From Verrucomicrobiota bacterium (GTDB taxonomy: Bacteria > Verrucomicrobiota > Verrucomicrobiia > Verrucomicrobiales > Akkermansiaceae), in NCBI GenBank assembly GCA_026397695.1, contig JAPLUJ010000170.1, positions 1 through 5,778 of the forward strand: a stretch of 5,778 nt of DNA, written 5' to 3'. Of the stretch, positions 1 through 4,649 are shown in pieces. How positions within the stretch are numbered: the first letter of the stretch is position 1; every line of letters starts with the position of its first letter. The notes beneath the pieces are model-generated. The model saw only the letters and a program-made list of their open reading frames with translations. It did not search any database and was not told the DNA's origin. Both the position numbers and the translations under genes were made by a program.

Positions 1-258
1 GATATCAAGGAAACCATCGCCCCCCCCAAGAAGGCACTCATCGTGGATAATGAATCCCTCAATGCCACCAAACCAGTTGGCGATGGTGATTCCACCAAGA
101 TGCCTGCCAGCGATGGTCCGCTGAAAGCCATTCCGGTCGAGTCCCTCGACTCCGACCGTGAGCCCGCGCCCAAGGAGCAAGCCGAGGCAGCCCGTCCCAT
201 GCGCGCCCGTCCCGTCGTCGAAGAAGATGTGATGGAGGAAAACGTCGAGCAACCTTGA
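1..258 (+). CDS. C-terminal tail of an unidentified protein (5' end outside window)
   Basis: The frame is open from the first base and ends at TGA 256-258, so this is the last 85 codons of a gene that begins upstream. I do not recognise the protein. The visible part is hydrophilic and of low complexity: Pro, Glu, Asp, Lys and Ala dominate, and there is no hydrophobic segment, Cys or clear domain motif. The end is strongly acidic (residues VVEEDVMEENVEQP). It looks like a disordered C-terminal extension of a larger protein. A GTG at 43 could start a 71-residue protein, but the frame stays open to the left of it and keeps the same composition, so a run-in from upstream is more likely. A run of eight C lies at 20-27 inside the frame. 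The gene converges on aroB with only 9 bases between the stops and no evident terminator. Confidence 0.6.
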   Translation, partial: DIKETIAPPKKALIVDNESLNATKPVGDGDSTKMPASDGPLKAIPVESLDSDREPAPKEQAEAARPMRARPVVEEDVMEENVEQP

Positions 259-267
259 GAAGCGAAG

Positions 268-1347
268 TTAACGAAGCTGTTCGATGGCATCGCGGAGGTC
301 GGCGGAAGTAATGCCCTCGGACACCATGGCCGTGCCGGGTGCGCCGAGTACCACAAATCGAATGGCTCCCGCAGCAAACTTTTTGTCCCGCCCAAGTTTT
401 TCCATGACGCTCGCGGTGGTGATGGTGTCCGGCAGCACCAGCGGCAGGTGGAATTTTTCTAACAATCCAAGGATTTTTGCGGAGGCATGCGGCGCGAGGC
501 CCGCGTGCCGTTCTGATAGAAACAGGGCGGCCCGCATGCCGAGTGAGATCGCTTCGCCGTGGAGCATCGCGCCGTAGGGCACAGCCGCTTCGATGCCATG
601 GCCGATGGTATGGCCGAAGTTGAGCAGGGCGCGCACGCCGCGGGTTTCGTGTTCGTCGGCTTCCACCACGCGGGCCTTGATGGCGATGTTGCGGGCGATC
701 AGATCCGCCGGCACGTCGCGGGCTGCGGGATCGAGCGCGGCGAGATCATCGAGCATCGCGGCATCCCGGATGGCGGCGTGTTTGATCGCCTCCGCGAAGC
801 CCTCGTGAAACTCGCGGTCCGGCAGGGTGCGCAGCGTCTCCGGATCCACCAACACCAAGCGCGGTTGGTGAAACGCCCCTAACAGGTTTTTGCCTTCGGT
901 TACGTTCACGCCGGTTTTGCCGCCGACCGACGAATCGACCTGCGCGACGATGGTGGTGGGAATCTGCACCAACGGCAGTCCCCGATAGAAGATCGCCGCC
1001 ACAAATCCGGCGAGATCGCCCACGACTCCGCCGCCGAGCGCGACCACCCCGGATTTCCGGTCGTGTCCGGCGCGGATCATATCGCGGCAGAGAGATTCGG
1101 CCTGGCTCATCGTTTTCGAGGCCTCGCCCGCAGGCACCGTGTGCAGCGTCGCTTGGAAGCCCGCAGCTGCGAGCGATTCGACCAGCGTCCCGGCATGCAG
1201 GCGGGCGACCGTTGCATCGCTGATGACCGCCACGCGACGGCCCGCAAACCCTGATTTCGCAATGACATCCCCGGCTTGACCGAGGGTGCCGGCTTCAACA
1301 ATAACGTCATACGAGCGCGCGGCGAGATCAACATGAACAGTGGGCAT
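268..1347 (-). CDS. aroB: 3-dehydroquinate synthase
   Basis: AroB converts DAHP to 3-dehydroquinate, the second step of the shikimate pathway. It is a cytosolic NAD- and divalent-metal-dependent enzyme. The 359-residue product is normal length for the family. NAD-binding glycines are at 105-111 (GGGVVGD). The hallmark PTT...QVDSSVGGKTGVN block is at 130-148. The metal ligands are visible as Glu186 (AEAIKH), His246 (FGHTIGH) and His263 (LHGEA). Lys189 and the basic RDKK segment near 320-323 are also where expected. I chose the ATG at 1345-1347 because residues MPTVHVDL begin the typical N-terminal strand. An in-frame ATG at 1381-1383 would add 12 residues that fit the family poorly. Neither start has a good Shine-Dalgarno sequence. 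No pathway neighbour is adjacent, so it is probably transcribed alone from the repeat-rich region to its right. All catalytic motifs are intact, so it should be functional. Confidence 0.97.
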   Translation of the reverse strand: MPTVHVDLAARSYDVIVEAGTLGQAGDVIAKSGFAGRRVAVISDATVARLHAGTLVESLAAAGFQATLHTVPAGEASKTMSQAESLCRDMIRAGHDRKSGVVALGGGVVGDLAGFVAAIFYRGLPLVQIPTTIVAQVDSSVGGKTGVNVTEGKNLLGAFHQPRLVLVDPETLRTLPDREFHEGFAEAIKHAAIRDAAMLDDLAALDPAARDVPADLIARNIAIKARVVEADEHETRGVRALLNFGHTIGHGIEAAVPYGAMLHGEAISLGMRAALFLSERHAGLAPHASAKILGLLEKFHLPLVLPDTITTASVMEKLGRDKKFAAGAIRFVVLGAPGTAMVSEGITSADLRDAIEQLR

Positions 1348-1384
1348 GCCCGATAGATGGAAAAATCCACGGCATTTGTCCATT

Positions 1385-1409
1385 CCGGATCATCCCGGAT
1401 CATCCGGAT
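1385..1409. repeat. Tandem 10-bp repeat upstream of aroB
   Basis: CCGGATCATC is present twice in perfect tandem (1385-1394 and 1395-1404), and a third partial copy CCGGAT overlaps at 1404-1409. Each unit contains a GATC core, and GGATCATCC is a near-palindrome, so the array could bind a dimeric regulator. It could equally be a slippage product. It lies 38-62 bases upstream of the chosen aroB start on the minus strand, so it would fall in the promoter or leader. Confidence 0.6.
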
Positions 1410-1462
1410 TCTGCTCGCCTCTTTTTTTTCCACCGACAACCGACACACATCGCCATCTGCAT

Positions 1463-1508
1463 GTGGCTCGGGCATGCTGCCCCAGACCGTGCCGCGGGCA
1501 TGCTGCCC
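1463..1508. repeat. Paired palindromic repeat, REP-like
   Basis: Two 20-bp copies (1463-1482 and 1489-1508) match at 18 of 20 positions and are offset by 26 bp. The last 14 bases, CGGGCATGCTGCCC, are identical. The second copy extends into a perfect hairpin at 1494-1510: GCGGGCA, loop TGC, TGCCCGC. The first copy forms only the inner 5-bp stem. Two closely spaced, similar, GC-rich hairpins between genes is the layout of REP/BIME elements mobilised by RAYT transposases, but no RAYT gene is in the window and that assignment is inference. Confidence 0.6.
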
Positions 1509-1645
1509 GCAGCCAAGGATGGAACCACACCGCTGATTCTTGCGGCGAGGTAGGCGAGGGGACTTATCGGATCAGTTGCGGATGTTCCAGGTTGAACGGC
1601 TGGTAAACATGGTTGGCTGCCGACAGCCGTCTGGTCGGGGTAGCC

Positions 1646-1789
1646 ATGCCAGTTGAGGACCTCGAGGCACTGATTGAAACCCTCGACGTGTTGGCCGAGG
1701 CCGTAGCCATGAAGGCCGTCCAATCCGCCCGCAAAGGCGTGACCAAATACCGCCTGCTAGATCTCGGCGATGAAAATTTCGGCATCTGA
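1646..1789 (+). pseudogene. Phd/YefM-like antitoxin remnant (C-terminal part)
   Basis: The 47-codon frame (ATG 1646 to TGA 1787-1789) reads like the C-terminal half of a Phd/YefM antitoxin: MPVEDLEALIETLDVL is the conserved valine-proline/acidic-helix segment that normally follows the R-x-G-x-P-V-A strand, and the toxin-wrapping tail ends in LLDLGDENFGI. A complete antitoxin is about 75-90 residues, and the DNA-binding N-terminal half is missing. In frame, SRLVGVA precedes the ATG (1625-1645), which still resembles the preceding strand, but a TAA at 1604-1606 closes the frame and I found no continuation in the other two frames. The frame overlaps the following toxin frame by 20 bases, as in intact toxin-antitoxin operons. 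GGGG at 1637-1640 is a weak ribosome site, so expression of a short peptide is not excluded. The assignment rests on sequence pattern memory, not on a search. Confidence 0.5.
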
Positions 1790-1922
1790 TCAAGTCGCAT
1801 CCTGGCTTTGCGGGCTGTCTCCGCAAAGCAAACACCGAGTGCGGCTCGACCTTCGCGGATTGACCAAGGCCCGCGGCGACATCCAAGGCTTGCAAGGACC
1901 CCTAGAAGGGTTCAATCGATAA
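1770..1922 (+). pseudogene. Truncated RelE/ParE-family toxin
   Basis: The 50-codon frame runs from ATG 1770 to TAA 1920-1922. It resembles the first half of a RelE/ParE-type toxin: a short N-terminal strand (MKISASD), the VASWLCGLSPQSKHRVRLDLRGL two-helix region (residues 9-31), then ARGDI (34-38) and GPLEGFNR (43-50). In complete relatives of about 80-95 residues, the L-x-G-x-L-x-G-F-x-R block is followed at once by the LRVG-x-YR-x-I core strands carrying the catalytic or target-binding residues. Here a stop comes exactly there, and the sequence turns AT-rich with no continuation in any frame. The product should therefore be inactive as a toxin. The start lies inside the last 20 bases of the antitoxin frame, the usual translational coupling of these modules. 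Confidence 0.6.
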
Positions 1923-1928
1923 TTTATC

Positions 1929-1951
1929 TGACAATTAGACTATGACAATTA
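1929..1951. repeat. 9-bp direct repeat TGACAATTA in an AT-rich pocket
   Basis: TGACAATTA occurs at 1929-1937 and again at 1943-1951, a 14-bp period. The surrounding 1915-1955 is the most AT-rich stretch of the window and starts where the toxin remnant breaks off. Possible meanings are a tandem operator for the operon that starts near 2078 or a scar of the event that truncated the toxin. I could not fit a good -35/-10 pair to it. Confidence 0.5.
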
Positions 1952-2077
1952 AACAACAGCCTGCCATCTCTGCCCATCAGCGTTCCCAGCTTTTCAGCTG
2001 CCCCCGCCATCAATATCCGCCCCTAACCTCGTCTTTACTGTTTCCATCGGGCGCATTGTCAGGCATTCTGGTTGCCG

Positions 2078-2818
2078 ATGCGCCGCACCGGATTTGTCCA
2101 CACCAACCACCAGTCACTGGCAATCTGGAAATCGGATTTTGCGGTTGAATTCCGGGTGGCCGGAGCGGTGCATGCGTCATTCCACCGCCAGCGTTTTCTA
2201 ACGGGACTGGCGTGGGACATGATTGCCGCAGGTGCCCTGCTGGGCACGAACGACCCGCCGCGGTCGGTGCTGATGCTTGGCCTCGCCGGAGGTACCGCGT
2301 TCCGGGTGCTGCGCCACCTGTTGCCGGATTGCCGGCTCACGGCGATTGATATCGACCCGGAAATCGTCGGCCTTGCACGCGAGCACATGGAGCTCGATGC
2401 GCTTGGTATCGAGGTCATCATCGGCGATGCCTACGCGTGGCTGGAGCACAACCAGCGAACGTTCGATGTGGTCATTGATGATATCTATCTGGCGGGCATG
2501 ACCGACGTGTTCCGACCCCGGGCGTGGGATGCAGTATTGTTAGATAATCTGCGGCGCGCGGTGGCCCCTGACGGCGTGTTGGTGGTAAATCTGGTCACTG
2601 GCGCGGGCCACCGCACGATGCAATCGCTGACCCGCCGGGTGCTGCGTGGTGCGTTTCCCGTGGTGCGGTGTCTCAAGTCCGCCGAGGCGATGAACGAGGT
2701 GCTGGTGGCGGGCGCGTGCGTGGCGTCGCGTGGCCGGCTGGATACTTATGCCGGCGCGTTCTCCAATTGGCGCGACCGGATGTATTGGGACCGTCTTGAA
2801 GTACGGCGGATTTCCTGA
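2078..2818 (+). CDS. Spermidine-synthase-like SAM-fold protein
   Basis: A 246-residue class I SAM-methyltransferase-fold protein of the spermidine synthase-like superfamily. Motif I is LGLAGGT at 67-73, the ribose-binding acidic strand is AIDID at 89-93, an Asp follows in GDA at 116-118, and the motif IV strand is FDVVIDDIY at 129-137. True polyamine aminopropyltransferases have a D-x-x-DP-x-GP active-site motif at that last point and a gatekeeping N-terminal beta domain. Here the motif reads DDIYLAGM and the N-terminal part is short, so genuine spermidine synthesis is doubtful and the substrate is unknown. It lacks a signal peptide and membrane segments, so it is cytosolic. The start is uncertain: ATG 2078 or an in-frame TTG at 2072, which sits 8 bases after AGG (2061-2063) and adds two residues. 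The next gene follows after 21 bases, suggesting co-transcription. Confidence 0.8.
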   Translation: MRRTGFVHTNHQSLAIWKSDFAVEFRVAGAVHASFHRQRFLTGLAWDMIAAGALLGTNDPPRSVLMLGLAGGTAFRVLRHLLPDCRLTAIDIDPEIVGLAREHMELDALGIEVIIGDAYAWLEHNQRTFDVVIDDIYLAGMTDVFRPRAWDAVLLDNLRRAVAPDGVLVVNLVTGAGHRTMQSLTRRVLRGAFPVVRCLKSAEAMNEVLVAGACVASRGRLDTYAGAFSNWRDRMYWDRLEVRRIS

Positions 2819-2839
2819 TAGCAACCACTCATCATACCC

Positions 2840-4195
2840 ATGCAGATCCAGGAACTTTACGCGACGCGTGTCTATCCGGCGATGAGTCATCCGCTTTCGG
2901 ACCCGGCCGTGAGCGTGGTGGCCGCCATGTTAGGCGGGCTGGCTGCGCGTCATCCGGCGGACGCGAGGATGCTCGAAATCGGCTGTTGTTCGGGGCTCAA
3001 CCTGATTCCGCTCGCCCTGCGCTGGCCGGAGAGCCGGTTTGTCGGGATCGATCTATCAGATCAGGCGATCACCACCGCGCGGGAACTTGCGGGCGCGGCG
3101 GGGGTATCTAACATCGAGTTCCACACTGCCGACTTGCGGGACTTCGAACCGGGCGGGGGCGGTTTTGATTGCATCATCGCCCATGGGTTTCTGTCGTGGG
3201 TGCCGGCTGACGTGCAGGCCGCCTTGTTCGCCTTTTGCCGCCGTAATCTAACACCTGAGGGCATCGCCACCATCAGCTTCAATCTTGAATGCGGGTGGCG
3301 GCCGCGGTTTCCGGTGATCGCAAAAGTCCGGGCGATTCAACAAGCCGGGGCGGCGGATGAAATGTCCGCGCTGGCGATTCTGCGTTCGGTCACCGCGGCG
3401 GACTCGCCGGAGTTGGAGATCATCGACGACATGCTGGCCAAAGGGCCGGCGATACTCCCCTTCGATGATTTCGGCCCGATCAATGACCCGTGGTCGCTGG
3501 ATCGTTTCGTGCAGACCACCGTCGCCGCAGGTCTGCGCTGGTTGGGCGAATCCCATCCCGGCCTCACCCTGTCCGCCCACCTCGATCCGCACCTGGTGGC
3601 GGATCTTCTGCGCCGTCATGCCGCCGACCCCGTCGCATTCATGAACGCGGTAGATGCCGCTGCCGGGAGAACGTTCCGCTCCGCCGTAGTGTGCCGCAAC
3701 GATGCCCCGGTTGAGGCTCGCGGCGCATCGGCACCGATGTTGCATTTGTCCGTTAGAGCGGGCCCGCGACCTGAGGATCCTCGGGATCTGTCGTTGTTGC
3801 AAGCGATTGCCTCGTTCGCGCCGTCCTGTATTCCGTTAGATGAGGTGGTGGCGGCGCTGCCCGGGTGTGACCGGCGGGATGTGGCGCGCCGGGTTGTCGA
3901 AGGGATTCAGGATGGCTGGATATTGCCGCGGATTGAGCCGGTGCGATTTGACGTGGAGCCGCCGCCACGGCCAGCGCTCGACCCCTTCCGGTTAGAGTGT
4001 GCGCGGCGGCGCTTGCCGATGGTGGATATTTGGCACCAGCCGTGTTCGTTTCCGACCGGGCATTATGCGGTGCTGGCGGCGATGGATAGATCGCGCGACC
4101 TGTGCGGGCTGGCCGAGTTTTCAAAATGCCACTGTCCGGAACTGGCGTTTGAGCCGTGGCTCCGGCATCTCGCAGGACGCGGGCTGTTTACCTGA
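2840..4195 (+). CDS. Class I SAM methyltransferase with methyltransferase regulatory domain
   Basis: The 451-residue product follows the layout of the methyltransferase family that carries a regulatory domain (Pfam MethyTransf_Reg type), which includes rickettsial protein-lysine methyltransferases. The N-terminus has the typical Y-x-x-x-x-YPAMSHPLSDP segment (7-22). The SAM site has motif I at 45-54 (LEIGCCSGLN), an acidic residue after strand 2 (Asp71 in GIDLS), Asp98 and FDCIIAHGFLSWVP at 109-122. The regulatory-like region runs from about 205 to 287, from PFDDFGPINDP to GRTFRSAVVCR. A winged-helix-like C-terminal part (about 315-450) includes a degenerate DRSRDLCGL, where relatives have LDGTRD. 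Motif I has Cys where the family usually has Gly (GCCSG for GCGxG). No signal peptide or membrane segment is seen. The substrate could be a protein lysine, but this is inference. It lies 21 bases after the spermidine-synthase-like gene and has no clear ribosome site. Confidence 0.85.
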   Translation: MQIQELYATRVYPAMSHPLSDPAVSVVAAMLGGLAARHPADARMLEIGCCSGLNLIPLALRWPESRFVGIDLSDQAITTARELAGAAGVSNIEFHTADLRDFEPGGGGFDCIIAHGFLSWVPADVQAALFAFCRRNLTPEGIATISFNLECGWRPRFPVIAKVRAIQQAGAADEMSALAILRSVTAADSPELEIIDDMLAKGPAILPFDDFGPINDPWSLDRFVQTTVAAGLRWLGESHPGLTLSAHLDPHLVADLLRRHAADPVAFMNAVDAAAGRTFRSAVVCRNDAPVEARGASAPMLHLSVRAGPRPEDPRDLSLLQAIASFAPSCIPLDEVVAALPGCDRRDVARRVVEGIQDGWILPRIEPVRFDVEPPPRPALDPFRLECARRRLPMVDIWHQPCSFPTGHYAVLAAMDRSRDLCGLAEFSKCHCPELAFEPWLRHLAGRGLFT

Positions 4196-4215
4196 TGGCA
4201 ATGTTTTTATTGCCA
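4196..4215. terminator. Hairpin between convergent genes
   Basis: A perfect 7-bp stem, TGGCAAT (4196-4202) with ATTGCCA (4209-4215), encloses the loop GTTTTT. It begins on the base after the methyltransferase stop and contains the lipoprotein stop codon on the other strand. Its position suggests a bidirectional terminator. Neither side has a T-run after the stem, so intrinsic termination would be weak, and an mRNA 3'-end stabilising role is as likely. Confidence 0.4.
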
Positions 4216-4377
4216 GATGGTCGAATGGCGCGGACCGGAAGACGGTGTCGGCTGGACATTTTCCGGCAGGCAATGTTCGGTCGGTTTCATGGTAATGGGA
4301 TCGAGCGGGGTCGAGGTGCGGCAGGAACTGGCGGCAAGGACGAGTCCCAGGACGGGGATGAGTAACAGGGATTTCAT
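4207..4377 (-). CDS. Small lipoprotein, function unknown
   Basis: A 56-residue protein with a classical secretion signal: positive N-terminus (MK), hydrophobic core SLLLIPVLGLVL (3-14), then AASSC with the candidate lipidated Cys19. Ala at -3 is less usual than Leu in a lipobox, but the short Sec/signal-peptidase II layout is otherwise good. The mature part would be only 38 residues, rich in Pro, Thr and Ser, with a second Cys at 36 (TEHCLPEN) and no domain I recognise. It would be anchored in the cell envelope. I chose ATG 4375-4377 because the signal sequence starts exactly there; an upstream in-frame GTG at 4408-4410 would put polar residues before it. No Shine-Dalgarno sequence precedes the ATG. 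The gene converges on the methyltransferase with 11 bases between stops and diverges from the aminotransferase across a structured spacer. Confidence 0.65.
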   Translation of the reverse strand: MKSLLLIPVLGLVLAASSCRTSTPLDPITMKPTEHCLPENVQPTPSSGPRHSTIWQ

Positions 4378-4431
4378 GAGGTGGAGCGGGTGTGGCTGAC
4401 AGTTCACCACAGCGACCGCGAAAAATCCAGC

Positions 4432-4460
4432 ATTCTCTTTTGCAGGGAGAATTTACCTGC
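4432..4460. repeat. Interleaved inverted repeats, possible H-type pseudoknot
   Basis: ATTCTC (4432-4437) pairs with GAGAAT (4447-4452). GCAGG (4442-4446), in the loop of that stem, pairs with CCTGC (4456-4460). The connecting loops are TTTT (4438-4441), none, and TTA (4453-4455). This is the geometry of an H-type pseudoknot with 6-bp and 5-bp stems. Both strands have the same pairing potential. On the minus strand it would sit 55-83 bases before the lipoprotein start. On the plus strand it would require a long aminotransferase leader. Confidence 0.4.
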
Positions 4461-4461
4461 G

Positions 4462-4490
4462 ACCGGTGATTTTTTGCGGAAAAATCCGGT
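4462..4490. repeat. Bulged 11-bp inverted repeat
   Basis: ACCGG (4462-4466), a TG bulge, then ATTTTT (4469-4474) pairs with AAAAAT (4480-4485) and CCGGT (4486-4490) around a 5-base loop, TGCGG. It starts two bases after the preceding interleaved repeats, so about 59 consecutive bases can be almost fully paired. It may be an operator palindrome or a structured leader element. The right arm contains GGAAAAATCC (4478-4487), a box also found upstream of aroB. Confidence 0.5.
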
Positions 4491-4550
4491 GGCTTGGGGA
4501 GGTTCCCGCACGGGTCATGAAATTGGCACAGCATTTCGCTTGCCACGGTA

Positions 4551-4564
4551 TGGGGCAGGCCCCA
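4551..4564. repeat. Short GC-rich inverted repeat
   Basis: TGGGG (4551-4555) and CCCCA (4560-4564) form a 5-bp stem around CAGG. It is about 85 bases upstream of the aminotransferase start. It is too short to interpret alone, and I list it because it precedes the larger hairpin at 4584-4612. Confidence 0.35.
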
Positions 4565-4583
4565 CAAAAGCGCGCGCTCATCC

Positions 4584-4612
4584 GGGAGCGGAGGGCGCAG
4601 TCCGCCGCTCCC
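4584..4612. repeat. GC-rich hairpin upstream of the aminotransferase, REP-like
   Basis: GGGAGCGG (4584-4591) and CCGCTCCC (4605-4612) form a perfect 8-bp stem with a 13-base loop. An alternative inner pairing is GCGGA (4588-4592) with TCCGC (4601-4605). It lies 37 bases before the aminotransferase ATG. The genes on either side diverge, so it cannot end an upstream plus-strand gene within the window, and no T-run follows. A dispersed repeat or a leader structure are the best explanations. It is unrelated in sequence to the repeat at 1463-1508. Confidence 0.5.
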
Positions 4613-4649
4613 TCCGGTAGGGCGACCTAATCCTTATTCGCGAGCTCAC

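Larger units (their letters stand above)
1348..1645. other. Gene-free spacer upstream of aroB
   Basis: I see no convincing gene here. From left to right it holds the aroB leader with a GGAAAAATCC box (1359-1368), a small tandem repeat (1385-1409), a pyrimidine run on the plus strand around 1417-1432, the paired hairpin repeat (1463-1508), and about 130 bases leading into the antitoxin remnant. Open frames across it on both strands are short and have no recognisable family signature. The aroB promoter must lie here on the minus strand, but I cannot place convincing -35 and -10 boxes. Confidence 0.6.

Noticed and set aside
1107..1895. Several minus-strand frames of 78-122 codons to the right of aroB
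   Set aside because: They lack family signatures and overlap aroB, the repeats and the toxin-antitoxin remnant. The plus-strand remnant explains 1646-1922 better.
1646..1922. A functional toxin-antitoxin system
   Set aside because: The antitoxin lacks its DNA-binding half and the toxin stops before its core strands, so an active module is unlikely.
1942..2148. 68-codon plus-strand frame before the spermidine-synthase-like gene
   Set aside because: It overlaps that gene out of frame by about 70 bases, has no family signature, a composition unlike its neighbours, and its ATG lies inside the TGACAATTA repeat pair. I regard it as chance.
3248..3802. 184-codon minus-strand frame inside the methyltransferase gene
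   Set aside because: It is antisense to a gene with clear domain motifs, its product is rich in Arg/Gly with no recognisable domain, and long antisense frames are expected in GC-rich DNA.
4524..4543. Sigma-54 promoter (TGGCAC followed by TTGC-like bases)
   Set aside because: The GC of the -12 element is displaced by at least one base from the strict 10-base spacing. Read instead as a -35 box, TTGGCA (4523-4528) has no acceptable -10 partner.
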